A DNA stretch of 64,000 nt from Enterobacter sp. 10-1 (GCA_002270295.1 NISF01000003.1:558001-622000), one strand, 5' to 3'. Shown: positions 18,540-33,053, counted from the stretch's first letter. The notes: generated by a model from the letters alone, not told the origin. Made by a program: numbers and translations.

Positions 18540-19319
18540 ATGACCGTTAAAACACGACAGGTAGCGTTTATCACCGGTGGGGCGCGCGGCATCGGTTTTG
18601 AGATCGCCGCAAAGCTGGCGCAGGCCGGCTTCGATATTGCGCTGAATGATTATCAGGATTCTGCGGCGCTACAGGCATCCGTGGCGCGCCTAAAAGGCTG
18701 GGGCGTTAACGCCGTTGCCGTGCCCGGCGACGTGGCGGATATCAGCCTGCACGACAGGATGCTGGCGCGGGCGGAACATGAGCTAGGGCCGCTGACGACC
18801 TTCGTGAACAACGCCGGCGTGTCGGTGACCAGCCGCGGCGATCTCCTCGACGTGACGCCGGAAAGCTACGATCGCTGCCAGGCCGTTAACGCCCGCGCCA
18901 CGTTCTTTCTCTGCCAGGCATTTTCCCGACGCCTGCTTGCCGGTACCCGCTCTCCCGAACTGCACTACAGCCTGATCGTCGTCTCTTCCTCGAACGCCTC
19001 GGCGGCCTCCATCAATCGCGGAGAGTACTGTGTCTCAAAAGCCGGGGCTGCGATGGTGGCGAAACTATTCGCTTCCCGTCTCGCCAGGGCGGGAGTGCAG
19101 GTGTTTGATATTCAGCCGGGACTGATTGCTACCGAAATGACGCAGCCTTCGCTGGCAATGTACCAACAGCGCGTCGATGAAGGCTTAACCCTGCTGCCGG
19201 AGCTGGGGACCCCCGCTCAGATAGGCACGATAGTAACCACTCTGGCCAGCGGCGGGATGCCCTACCTAACCGGCCAGGTGATTAGCGCCGACGGCGGAAT
19301 GTTGGTTTCCCGTTTCTGA
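18540..19319 (+). CDS. Short-chain dehydrogenase/reductase
   Basis: NAD(P)-dependent SDR, 259 residues. The cofactor motif FITGGARGIGFEIAAKL lies at the N-terminus, NNAG at about residue 88, and the catalytic residues are Ser in VSSSNASAAS and Tyr/Lys in EYCVSKAGAAM. The open frame extends to 18483, but the conserved start is MTVKTRQVAFITGG at 18540, with GGGA six bases upstream. It resembles 3-oxoacyl-ACP-reductase-like SDRs often found in sugar acid operons, where they oxidise a hydroxyl at C3 or C5. It heads an operon with glycerate kinase (20 bp later) and an aldo/keto reductase. Confidence 0.85.
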   Translation: MTVKTRQVAFITGGARGIGFEIAAKLAQAGFDIALNDYQDSAALQASVARLKGWGVNAVAVPGDVADISLHDRMLARAEHELGPLTTFVNNAGVSVTSRGDLLDVTPESYDRCQAVNARATFFLCQAFSRRLLAGTRSPELHYSLIVVSSSNASAASINRGEYCVSKAGAAMVAKLFASRLARAGVQVFDIQPGLIATEMTQPSLAMYQQRVDEGLTLLPELGTPAQIGTIVTTLASGGMPYLTGQVISADGGMLVSRF

Positions 19320-19339
19320 TTGATAGCAGGTAAATCGCG

Positions 19340-20491
19340 ATGAAAATAATTATTGCCCCGGACTCCTTTAAAGAGAGTCTGTCCGCCAGCGCCGTTGCCG
19401 ATGCTATCGAGCGGGGTCTGCGTCGAGCCTTGCCTGGCGTGGAGTGCGTGAAGCTACCGATAGCTGACGGCGGTGAAGGGACGGTGGATGCGCTGATAAA
19501 CGCGACCTCAGGCCAGCGGATCTCCGTCGCGGTAACCGGGCCGATGGGGACGCCGGTGCAGGGTTTTTTCGGCCTGCTTGGCGATGGTAAAACGGCGGTC
19601 ATTGAGGTTGCCGCCGCCTGCGGCCTGCAGTGGGTAGCACCGGAAGACCGGGATCCGCTGCTCGCAACCAGCTACGGAGTCGGGGAGCTGATTAAAGCGG
19701 CGCTGGATCGCGACGTCGACAAAATCATTATCGGCCTGGGCGGCAGCGCCACCAATGAAGGGGGGATTGGTATGCTGCAGGCATTGGGCTGCCGCTGTAT
19801 CACCGCCGCGGGGAAGGACGTTCCCTGGGGGGCCGGAGGGCTTGATGAGCTGGCCGATCTCGACCTCAGCGGACTGGACCCGCGATTAGCCCAGGTGGAG
19901 CTGCTGTTGGCCTGCGACGTCAACAATACGTTGCTCGGCGAGCAGGGCGCGACCGCGGTTTTTGGTCCGCAAAAAGGGGTAACCGCGCAAACGGCGGCCA
20001 GGATTGAAAGCAACCTGGCGCGGATCGCCACTATTCTCACATCCAGAACCGGGGACGATATCGCCAGCCTGAGGGGCGGCGGTGCCGCAGGCGGGATCGG
20101 CGCCACGCTGCAGGGGGTGCTGAACGCAGAGATGTCGAGCGGGATCGATATTGTGCTCAACACGCTGCATTTCGATGCGCAGGTGCGCGATGCCGATCTG
20201 GTCATTACCGGCGAGGGGCGGCTTGATGCACAGACCAGCGGCGGTAAGGGGCCTGCCGGCGTTATCAGCCGCGCTCATGCCCACGGTTGCCCCAGCATTG
20301 CGCTGGCCGGCTCGCTCGGCAGCGGATATGAAGCGCTGTATGAGCTCGGTTTAATCTCGGCGTTTTCGCTGGTCCCCGGCATTATCTCCTACGAGCGCGC
20401 CCTGCGGGAAGCCGCCGCCCTGCTGGAGTCGGCGGCGTTTAACATTGCCTCGCTCTGGCAGCAGGCTGCGAGTCAGCCGCTGCGCCGCTAA
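19340..20491 (+). CDS. Glycerate kinase (GarK/GlxK type)
   Basis: Phosphorylates D-glycerate with ATP, feeding lower glycolysis as 2-phosphoglycerate (the product of the GarK/GlxK type). 383 residues, the normal length for glycerate kinase type I. Recognised by MKIIIAPDSFKESLSASAVA at the N-terminus, LGGSATNEGGIGMLQALGC in the middle and VITGEGRLDAQTSGGKGPAG in the C-terminal third. Its presence within this regulon implies that the pathway ends in glycerate, a strong clue for a C5 or C6 sugar acid split between C2 and C3. Located 20 bp after the SDR and 23 bp before the next gene. Confidence 0.92.
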   Translation: MKIIIAPDSFKESLSASAVADAIERGLRRALPGVECVKLPIADGGEGTVDALINATSGQRISVAVTGPMGTPVQGFFGLLGDGKTAVIEVAAACGLQWVAPEDRDPLLATSYGVGELIKAALDRDVDKIIIGLGGSATNEGGIGMLQALGCRCITAAGKDVPWGAGGLDELADLDLSGLDPRLAQVELLLACDVNNTLLGEQGATAVFGPQKGVTAQTAARIESNLARIATILTSRTGDDIASLRGGGAAGGIGATLQGVLNAEMSSGIDIVLNTLHFDAQVRDADLVITGEGRLDAQTSGGKGPAGVISRAHAHGCPSIALAGSLGSGYEALYELGLISAFSLVPGIISYERALREAAALLESAAFNIASLWQQAASQPLRR

Positions 20492-20514
20492 AACCGTCCT
20501 TTGAGGAAAAAGAT

Positions 20515-21300
20515 ATGAATATTCTTTATCGGCCCGAGTTTATCCGCGGTTTTGGCACCTATAAACTGCGCGGAGAACGCTTAACCACCGCCTTAGAGCA
20601 TGCCTTGAGCATCGGCTATCGGGCGATCGATACCGCGCAGATGTATGAAAACGAACAGCAGATTGGGCAGGTATTAAGCCGTCATCCCGTCGCGCGCGGT
20701 GAGCTTTGCATCACGACGAAAGTCCTGCCGGCGAATTACCGCAAAGATCTGTTTATGGCTTCGGTGGCGCGCAGCCTGGCGGCGCTTAACGTTGAACAGG
20801 TGGATGTGCTGCTGCTGCATAGCCCGCCAAAGCAGGCGTTCAGCGCCACGTTGCGTTTGCTGGAGCAGGCGCAGCGGCAGGGGCTGACAAAATATATTGG
20901 CTTAAGTAACTTCTCGCCTGAGCAGATGGGGGCGGCACGCGACGAGATCGCCACGCCGCTCGTCGTCAACCAGGTCGAGTTTCACCCTCTGCTCGATCAA
21001 CGCGATCTGCTGCAGGCTGCGGTAGAGACGCAGATCCCGCTATCATCGTATTGTTCGATAGCCCGGGGAGAGGTACTTAAATATCCGCTTATTCAGCGGC
21101 TGGCGGACTATTATGCCAGGACGCCGGCACAAATTATTCTGCGCTGGATTTTACAGTCGGGCATTCAGTCAAACACCATGTCATCCAACCCCGGGAGAAT
21201 GGCCGAGAACTTTGCGATCCTTGATTTCACCTTGTCCCATATCGATATGCAGCAAATAGCGGAATTAAGAATCGCCAACTATCGCGTTGTGGCGCTGTAG
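20515..21300 (+). CDS. Aldo/keto reductase (2,5-didehydrogluconate reductase B type)
   Basis: NADPH-dependent AKR, 261 residues, close in length and motif order to DkgB. Catalytic Asp and Tyr are in AIDTAQMYENEQQIG, Lys in ITTKVLPANY, His in LLHSPPKQAF, and the cofactor-binding end is QSNTMSSNPGRMAENFAI. Third gene of the operon with the SDR and glycerate kinase. It could reduce a keto or aldehyde intermediate, for example tartronate semialdehyde or a 2-keto acid. The exact substrate is unknown. Confidence 0.85.
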   Translation: MNILYRPEFIRGFGTYKLRGERLTTALEHALSIGYRAIDTAQMYENEQQIGQVLSRHPVARGELCITTKVLPANYRKDLFMASVARSLAALNVEQVDVLLLHSPPKQAFSATLRLLEQAQRQGLTKYIGLSNFSPEQMGAARDEIATPLVVNQVEFHPLLDQRDLLQAAVETQIPLSSYCSIARGEVLKYPLIQRLADYYARTPAQIILRWILQSGIQSNTMSSNPGRMAENFAILDFTLSHIDMQQIAELRIANYRVVAL

Positions 21301-21305
21301 CTCCT

Positions 21306-21485
21306 TTAATCAGCGGGCGCTTTGCTGATTTCGCAGACATCTGACGGTGTCTGCCTTTTCCTCCATGCCACCTCCAGGTCTCGCTGTTTTCCAGCGCCAG
21401 CTGGCGCTGGACCGCGCGTAAGGTTCGCCGACGGATCCGGCCGTGCAGGTATGTCTGCGAAGTGACGTAGCTCAAAAGAAATCAT
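21306..21485 (-). CDS. Small protein of unknown function, 59 aa
   Basis: I do not recognise this gene. The reason to list it is its start: an ATG at 21485 preceded by GGAGGTCATC, one of the strongest ribosome-binding sequences in the window, on the minus strand. The product begins MISFELRHFADIPARP, has no membrane segment and is basic. It is convergent with the aldo/keto reductase and their stop codons are only a few bases apart. It may be a genuine small protein or a remnant. Confidence 0.35.
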   Translation of the reverse strand: MISFELRHFADIPARPDPSANLTRGPAPAGAGKQRDLEVAWRKRQTPSDVCEISKAPAD

Positions 21486-21702
21486 GATGACCTCCGTTTC
21501 GCGCATGGGCGGCTACGATTGTCATCAGACTACATCCTTAGCGGCATGGTTGAGCATAATACGACGGCGCGTGCGACTGCCAGCAAGGAGGAGAAGCCTG
21601 CGGGCATGCCGGGTGGCGAGGAGACTGTTCCGCCACTCGTGCCGGGGGACTCAGGAGGCGGTTCATACAGGCGGATATCCGCAATCAACGGCGCAGATAC
21701 AA

Positions 21703-21733
21703 AAAAGCCCTGACCATTGCAGCCAGGGCTTTT
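21703..21733. terminator. Intrinsic terminator
   Basis: AAAAGCCCTG / CAGGGCTTTT with an 11-base loop; A-run before and T-run after make it usable in both directions. The gene it serves is not clear. Confidence 0.7.
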
Positions 21734-22505
21734 AAGGAACTACTGATTTAAGGTTTAACATTCATGGACTTAATATGGGTACTACTCATGATACTGCTTT
21801 AAATGTACACGTTTATCACAGATAATATTGGGTGCTGATACTAACTAAAACCTCCCGCTATTTTCTTGTTAACCTACCCCACCATTTTCATAACGCTAAA
21901 AAATGGCACTTTAAACAAGTACATCCCCTCGCGACATATACTCTTTGATGCGTGGCTTGACTTCCGTTGCGATGATTTAACTTAACTAACGTACACAACT
22001 CAATCGCAAACAATAACTCTTAAAACATAGCCTTACATCGTCGCGCTACTTCCCCCAGATTTGCGATTAACGACTCTAACTGCATGACCTTAAAACATTA
22101 CCGGTGTAAAAAATAATCTTCTTAACACCCGTAATCCCATACAACAAAATACGTAGCCTTTATCGCAAATTATAACAGCGAACTACCATTCCAGCGCTGT
22201 TAAAATCCAATCTACCGCTTTTAAAAGTACTGTCAATACTGTTTTTAAAAACATGCTTTTATTTACAGCAAATATATAGACCGAGCATTGAGTTGTGTCT
22301 CAAAACTCTCTTATTTATGGCTCAGGAAAGAGCGCCTCTGACGTATTTTCTGATGGCTAAATTAACGCCATAAAAACTTACCGGCGGTGAGCCGCTGACA
22401 ATAAAAAACAGAATAACAGGGGGATCTTAGCGGCAGACTGACGTTGACAAGGGCGGAGGTCGGCGGGCTTAGTGCTCTTATCCGGCCCTCAAACTCGACA
22501 AAAAC
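21734..22505. other. Intergenic DNA without a recognised gene
   Basis: About 770 bp of AT-rich sequence between the last chromosomal gene and the tRNA-Asn terminator. No frame longer than 60 codons is supported, and no tRNA, RAT or operator copy is seen. It is chromosomal flank just outside the integrated element. Confidence 0.6.
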
Positions 22506-22541
22506 AAGAAGCCCGCTTAAGTTTCCTTAAGCGGGCTTCTT
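22506..22541 (-). terminator. tRNA-Asn terminator (leftward)
   Basis: Perfect 15-bp arms AAGAAGCCCGCTTAA (22506-22520) and TTAAGCGGGCTTCTT (22527-22541) with the loop GTTTCC. On the minus strand it is followed by GTTTTTG. It lies five bases beyond the tRNA 3' end remnant, where the terminator of a leftward tRNA-Asn gene would be. Confidence 0.8.
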
Positions 22542-22546
22542 TAATA

Positions 22547-22562
22547 TGGCTCCTCTGACTGG
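22547..22562 (-). mobile_element. ICE attachment site: 16 bp of the tRNA-Asn 3' end
   Basis: The minus strand reads CCAGTCAGAGGAGCCA, identical to the last 16 bases of enterobacterial tRNA-Asn including CCA. It also matches all but the last base of the 17-bp att core known for ICEKp and the high-pathogenicity island. The body of the tRNA is absent to the right, so this is the distal att site left after integration. The rebuilt tRNA-Asn and the integrase gene should lie at the other end, beyond 64 kb. Confidence 0.85.
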
Positions 22563-23060
22563 GATCGCCTTTGCCTGTAATTGGCTAATAAGTAAGCTAA
22601 ACCTGAATCCCTATCCTGTCAAGACCGCCAAAATGACCACCAATTATCGCTGGTTACATAGAACTGATTTGAGTGGTCACGTCGCATTTGGTGACCATTA
22701 CTATATCCCCCAACAAGGCCTTAATTCTGCTTCCCGTAGTGGAAAAGTACCTAGGGAAATTTGACAGTCTGTTTTTGCCAGAATGACCCTGACCCGAAAT
22801 CCTGCTCCATTCAGAAACAGAATTCCGGCATGATAATGACTCCCCATCCGCTGATGTATTTTACATCGTGTTGAAACCGGGCTTCCTCCAGATGTTATGG
22901 AAGAAGAACTGGAACTATCCATGCAGCGTATAACCATGATTTTCACATGGGATAAAGCGTTGAAATATTGGACCTTCGGGGATAGAAGCACAGCGAATCA
23001 ACTTTATCCCACCCAAAATGTAATAACATGAGGCGTACTACGATCTAAGAGTCGGGCATA
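22563..23060. other. Element-end region without a recognised gene
   Basis: About 500 bp between the att site and the bglG promoter. Frames of 72 codons (22546-22764, +) and 96 codons (22701-22991, -) are open, but neither has a convincing start signal or family motif. The plus strand at about 22880-23000 reads as fragments in several frames, suggesting the remains of a broken gene. Confidence 0.4.
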
Positions 23061-23066
23061 CACATA

Positions 23067-23082
23067 CACGATCACTATCACG
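23067..23082. promoter_or_regulatory. Possible CRP site before bglG
   Basis: CACGATCACTATCACG fits the TGTGA-N6-TCACA layout in its right half with a weaker left half. It is centred about 60 bp before the start expected from TTGAGG (23100-23105) and TATGCT (23122-23127), 16 bp apart. bgl promoters are CRP-dependent in E. coli. Confidence 0.4.
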
Positions 23083-23137
23083 TTTTAGTATCATTGGTGT
23101 TGAGGTTGTAGGATCAATGTGTATGCTAATACGTAAA

Positions 23138-23163
23138 GGGTTGTTACTGCATTTAAGCAGGCA

Positions 23164-23168
<5 letters not shown>
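23138..23168 (+). promoter_or_regulatory. RNA antiterminator site (RAT) 1, bglG leader
   Basis: Starts GGGTTGTTACTGCATT and ends GCAGGCAAAACC. This is the bgl-type ribonucleic antiterminator: the ends, the GTTACTGC arm and the GCAGGCAAAACC arm match the E. coli bgl RAT closely. Its 3' end overlaps the following terminator stem, so binding of dephosphorylated BglG would stop the terminator from folding. Confidence 0.9.
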
Positions 23169-24054
<886 letters not shown>

Positions 24055-24171
24055 CTTATAGATCAGGAGGCTGAATAACTAAAATTTGCGCCAACTCACA
24101 AAATAATGATATGGCGTAGTTTATAAACTTGTTAGTGGATTAAAAAGCAGTATTCTGTCGCAAGATAAAAT

Positions 24172-24197
24172 GGATTGTTACCGTATTGGGCAAAACC
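24172..24197 (+). promoter_or_regulatory. RNA antiterminator site (RAT) 2, between bglG and bglF
   Basis: Begins GGATTGTTACCG and ends GGGCAAAACC, 26 nt. It precedes a terminator in the bglG-bglF gap, matching the second RAT of E. coli bgl. Confidence 0.85.
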
Positions 24198-24208
24198 AGA
24201 TGCGGGCA

Positions 24209-24268
24209 AAACCTGAATCATTTTTCTGCATGGCTGAAGCCGCAGAAAAATGGTTTGGGTTTTTTTTC
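24209..24268 (+). terminator. Terminator between bglG and bglF
   Basis: Outer arms AAACC / GGTTT and inner arms CATTTTTCTGC (24219-24229) / GCAGAAAAATG (24242-24252), followed by a T-run at 24260-24267. Read-through is expected only with the antiterminator. Confidence 0.85.
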
Positions 24269-24341
24269 GTTCCTAAAACAGTATCAGACATCCATATGTC
24301 TGGATGTCTCAGAGTAGTGACTGAGCGTGAGTTAAGGATAA

Positions 24342-26240
<1,899 letters not shown>

Positions 26241-26250
26241 CAGAAAATAA

Positions 26251-29611
<3,361 letters not shown>

Positions 29612-29647
29612 ACAGGATTGCCAACAAGGACGTTGGCAATGAACTGG

Positions 29648-30889
29648 TCAATTGTTCTGCTTTTGCTGATAGTGTTGGGTTCTGATGACTTTCTTGATTT
29701 TAGACAAGGATACACTCTGTCTCATTAATTGCAATAGATGACGCATTACCGGCAGCGAGTGATGCAGATGCAAAGCAAAACTTTCGCAGAAATAATTCTT
29801 ATTAGGACGTCCGTCACTGGAGATATTGAAACGGTGTTTAGGACAGCCACCGTTACAGACTGAGCGTACGGCGCAATTCATGCAGTCCTTGCTGATGTTT
29901 TTCAGTTTGCTCTGACCAAACGTGATGTTTTGGGGCGAATTGACTATTTTTGTGAGGTCGCCATGGTTAATATTTCCCAGCTTATGTTCGGGATAAACGA
30001 AATGGTCACAAGAGTAAATATCGCCATTCGCTTCAACGATAAGATTGCCGCCACATGTTTCGTTAATTACACAGGCGCTGGTCTGGCCGACCATTTTGGC
30101 CATGGTTTGCTCAAAATTCATCACGAATACTGTGCCTAAATCGTTCATGATCCAATGGTCAAAAATAGTATTAAGAAAATTTCCATAGGCTTTGGCGGGA
30201 ACTGACCAGTCGGTGACACTGCATTGGCCGGAGAAATCAGGCTGAATGAGAGTGAGGCCATTTTCATCGGCGACTGCGGCGCGTCGTTCCACCAGCGGAA
30301 TAAACTGCATATAGCGGCTGCCGATGCGCTTGAGAAAATTATAAACATCCATTGGGCGTTTAACATTCTCCGCATTAACTACCGTCAGAGTATTGAACTC
30401 GACCTGGTGACGTTTTAATGCTTCTAAACCCTTAATCACCGCATTGTATGTGCTTTTTCCGGCACGGGTCAGACGATATGTATCATTGCTGATACGGTCG
30501 CCATCAATCGACAACCCGACCAGAAAATTATTCTCTTTGAGGAAAACCGCCCATTCATCATCAATATTTGTACCATTAGTCTGGAAGGAATTATTAATGA
30601 TTTTAGTCCCGCGATAATGATTCTGCAAGCGAATCGCTTCGCGGAAAAAATCAATGCCGAGTAGTGTAGGCTCTCCACCTTGCCATATAAAATCAACCAC
30701 ATCCGCTTTTTGCCCTTGAATATTCTTGCGAATATAATTCTCCAGCGTTATACCGTCCATTTTCCAGTGGCTTTTACGTTCGGGGTAAAGAAGCTCTTTT
30801 TCCAGATAAAAACAGTAAGAACAATCAATGTTGCATACCGAACCGGACGGTTTAGCCATTAATTGAAAATTTGCGATATGATCAGCCAT
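29648..30889 (-). CDS. Anaerobic sulfatase-maturating enzyme (radical SAM)
   Basis: Converts the active-site Cys or Ser of a sulfatase to formylglycine. About 413 residues; the ATG at 30889 and a GTG three bases earlier both follow GAGGTAGTGA. The radical-SAM cluster motif is CNIDCSYC (C19, C23, C26). The C-terminal SPASM-type domain has the Cys-rich stretches CGGNLIVEANGDIYSCDHFV, CMNCAVRSVCNGGCPKHRF and a final C near NYFCESFALH. It is divergent from the sulfatase gene, its evident client. A RAT-like element and terminator stand in its leader (30947-31022), so expression should depend on antitermination. Confidence 0.93.
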   Translation of the reverse strand: MADHIANFQLMAKPSGSVCNIDCSYCFYLEKELLYPERKSHWKMDGITLENYIRKNIQGQKADVVDFIWQGGEPTLLGIDFFREAIRLQNHYRGTKIINNSFQTNGTNIDDEWAVFLKENNFLVGLSIDGDRISNDTYRLTRAGKSTYNAVIKGLEALKRHQVEFNTLTVVNAENVKRPMDVYNFLKRIGSRYMQFIPLVERRAAVADENGLTLIQPDFSGQCSVTDWSVPAKAYGNFLNTIFDHWIMNDLGTVFVMNFEQTMAKMVGQTSACVINETCGGNLIVEANGDIYSCDHFVYPEHKLGNINHGDLTKIVNSPQNITFGQSKLKNISKDCMNCAVRSVCNGGCPKHRFNISSDGRPNKNYFCESFALHLHHSLPVMRHLLQLMRQSVSLSKIKKVIRTQHYQQKQNN

Positions 30890-30946
30890 CACTCACTACC
30901 TCTTTATTTTACTAATTATAAAATTCCGTGGTGTTAAATTTACAAC

Positions 30947-31000
30947 GAAAAAAAACCATATAGCAAAAAACTATGAACTTAGTTATATGCTATATGGTTT
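30947..31000 (-). terminator. Leader terminator of the sulfatase-maturase gene
   Basis: On the minus strand, arms AAACCATATAGC and GCTATATGGTTT (30989-31000 and 30953-30964) enclose a smaller AACTA/TAGTT pairing and are followed by a run of T. It ends about 55 bp before the start codon, so without antitermination most transcripts would stop here. Confidence 0.85.
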
Positions 31001-31022
31001 CGCCCGTATCCGGTTACGATCC
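30996..31022 (-). promoter_or_regulatory. RNA antiterminator site (RAT) 3, maturase leader
   Basis: Minus strand begins GGATCGTAACC and ends GGGCGAAACC, 27 nt, with its last five bases forming the start of the terminator stem. The layout is that of RAT 1 and RAT 2, with T to C at position 5 and A to G in the 3' arm. Confidence 0.75.
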
Positions 31023-31076
31023 TTTTCTCGAAGATACTCATGTGTAGATGACGAGGCAATTGACGATAACCGACTT

Positions 31077-31092
31077 CGTGATACTTATCACG
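31077..31092. promoter_or_regulatory. Possible CRP site between maturase and sulfatase genes
   Basis: CGTGATACTTATCACG, a symmetric match to TGTGA-N6-TCACA with one change per half-site. It lies midway between the two divergent leaders and could serve both. Confidence 0.5.
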
Positions 31093-31224
31093 TTTTCTTT
31101 AAGGCATGTTCTCCCTAAAGTGGAATTGATGGATATCGAAGACATCGATTTTTTATGATTTAAATCACAAAATCCCTTATAAAGAGTTGAATAAAAATAT
31201 GATTTTATCATGCTATTCGCTAGC

Positions 31225-31251
31225 GGATCGTGACTATATAAAGGCGAAACC
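31225..31251 (+). promoter_or_regulatory. RNA antiterminator site (RAT) 4, sulfatase leader
   Basis: Begins GGATCGTGAC and ends AAGGCGAAACC, 27 nt, the same length and same two substitutions as RAT 3. The last four bases overlap the terminator stem that follows. Confidence 0.75.
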
Positions 31252-31299
31252 CGGCAGTGAAGAGGAAGGTATCTCCCTCTTCACTGCCGGGTTTTTTCT
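31248..31299 (+). terminator. Leader terminator of the sulfatase gene
   Basis: Perfect 18-bp arms (31248-31265 and 31276-31293; sequence AACCCGGCAGTGAAGAGG) with a 10-base loop and the T-run GTTTTTTCTTTTT. It sits about 55 bp before the sulfatase start. Confidence 0.9.
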
Positions 31300-31349
31300 T
31301 TTTCTCACCCTGCGAGTTGTTTCTAATGGTTTTTTCAATGGAGAAAATA

Positions 31350-33053
31350 ATGCATAAGCTCACACTCAGCGCTGTGGCGCTATGTTGTGCCCAAGCGTTT
31401 GTTCCGATGTCGCATGCAGCAGAGCCTAGCCAGTCAGCTAATAACAACGTGACGGCTCAACGTCCCAACATCGTCTACATCCTGCTCGACGATCAGCGAT
31501 ACGACGCTTTTGGCTTCCTCAACCCGCGCATCAAAACGCCGCATATGGACGACATCGCCCATAACGGCACTTACTTCAAGAATGCATTCGTCACCACTTC
31601 GCTTTGTTCGCCCAGCCGGGCCAGCATCCTGACTGGCATGTATGCGCACAATCACGGCGTGTCGGACAATAACCCCAGCGATTTGTCAAAGCTACAGTAT
31701 TTCCCGGAAGAACTGCATAAAAACGGTTATCAGACAGCCTTCTTCGGCAAATGGCATTTCGGCGGTGCGGATAAAACCGCCACAGCGGGCTTTGCTGGTT
31801 TCGACCATTGGGTCGGCTTGTTGGGGCAAGGGGATTACTACCCCATCAACATGTACGGTCAACAGGCGATGCTAAACATTGACGGCAAGCTGACGCCGCA
31901 GAAAGGCTACATCACCGATGAACTGACCGATTACACTGTGGATTGGCTGAACCACATCGACAAGAGCAAACCGTTTATGGTCTATCTATCCCACAAGGGG
32001 GTGCATGCGGATTTTTATCCATCCATCAAGTACAAAGGCAGTATGGATAAAGTGACATTCCCGTTGCCTGATACCTACGCCGATACACCGGAAAACTACA
32101 AAGGCAAGCCAATGTGGGTGAAGAACCAGCGCAACAGCTGGCATGGCGTGGATTATCCGTACAACAAAAAGATGGATATGCAGCAGTTCCAGCGTGACTA
32201 TTACGAAACGCTGCGTTCGGTGGATGACAGCGTGGGCCGGGTGCAAGACTGGCTGAAACAGAACGGCCTCGACAAAAACACTATCGTAATGGTGATGGGT
32301 GACAACGGCTTTATGTTCGGCGAGCATGGACTGATCGACAAACGCACCGCGTATGAGGAGTCTATGCGCGTGCCTCTGATTGCCTCCGGCCCCGGTTTCG
32401 GCAAGGGGAAAGTAGTTGAGGACGTGGTGGCTAACATTGATATCGCACCGACGTTCCTCGACGCCGCCGGTGTAAAGAAACCTCAGAATTACGATGGTGC
32501 CAGCTTCCTGGGATTAGGCACCGACCGCGCCGACCAGCCCAAACGTAAGGACTACTTCGTCTACGAATATTTCTGGGAGTACAACTTCCCGTACACTCCG
32601 ACTACCTTTGCCGTCCGTACGCCGCAGTATAAATACATCCAGTATTACGGCGTCTGGGATACTGAAGAACTATATGATATCAAGAAAGATCCGCATGAAA
32701 AACATAACCTTATCGATTCCAAAGATAAGAATCTGATCGAAACCAAAATTGCTTTACGCCAGAAACTGTACGAAGGGCTGAAGGATCACGATGGGCGCAA
32801 CATCATTCCCTACAACCGCCGAACCGAAGCAGGTCAAGTCTTCCGCTATAACCAGGGCGGGCAGAAAATGGCGGACTTCCCCACCGAATGGCTGCGCGGC
32901 AACAATCCACGTGATAAATATGCAGGTCTGATCCCTGACGCATTGGATAAAGACCAAACGGTCGAGAATGTATTTGCGTCGTTTGAGAAAACTGAAGCAT
33001 TGATCAAAGAGATGATGGAGAAACAGAAAAAAACTACTGAAACTTCACATTAA
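31350..33053 (+). CDS. Periplasmic Cys-type sulfatase (S1 family)
   Basis: Hydrolyses a sulfate ester, 567 residues. Start chosen at 31350 (MHKLTLSAVALC), with GGAG six bases upstream. The open frame reaches 31257, but that part lies in the leader terminator. Signal peptide cleavage is likely after MSHA. Metal-binding DD at residues 47-48 (IVYILLDDQRYD) and the sulfatase signature CSPSRASILTG, whose Cys86 becomes formylglycine, are intact. A second metal site is in MVMGDNGFMFGEHGLIDKRT. Maturation by the divergent radical-SAM enzyme must precede export. Substrate unknown; the bgl genes suggest a sulfated beta-glucoside. Confidence 0.93.
   Translation: MHKLTLSAVALCCAQAFVPMSHAAEPSQSANNNVTAQRPNIVYILLDDQRYDAFGFLNPRIKTPHMDDIAHNGTYFKNAFVTTSLCSPSRASILTGMYAHNHGVSDNNPSDLSKLQYFPEELHKNGYQTAFFGKWHFGGADKTATAGFAGFDHWVGLLGQGDYYPINMYGQQAMLNIDGKLTPQKGYITDELTDYTVDWLNHIDKSKPFMVYLSHKGVHADFYPSIKYKGSMDKVTFPLPDTYADTPENYKGKPMWVKNQRNSWHGVDYPYNKKMDMQQFQRDYYETLRSVDDSVGRVQDWLKQNGLDKNTIVMVMGDNGFMFGEHGLIDKRTAYEESMRVPLIASGPGFGKGKVVEDVVANIDIAPTFLDAAGVKKPQNYDGASFLGLGTDRADQPKRKDYFVYEYFWEYNFPYTPTTFAVRTPQYKYIQYYGVWDTEELYDIKKDPHEKHNLIDSKDKNLIETKIALRQKLYEGLKDHDGRNIIPYNRRTEAGQVFRYNQGGQKMADFPTEWLRGNNPRDKYAGLIPDALDKDQTVENVFASFEKTEALIKEMMEKQKKTTETSH

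Noticed and set aside
21519-21713. 64-codon frame rich in Gly, Pro and Glu
   Set aside because: No ribosome-binding site and it ends in the terminator hairpin at 21703.
22546-22764. 72-codon frame starting at the att site
   Set aside because: Its start codon overlaps the tRNA remnant and there is no binding site or known family.
31257-31349. 31-residue N-terminal extension of the sulfatase
   Set aside because: It would start inside the leader terminator and put the signal peptide in the interior; the ATG at 31350 has GGAG upstream.
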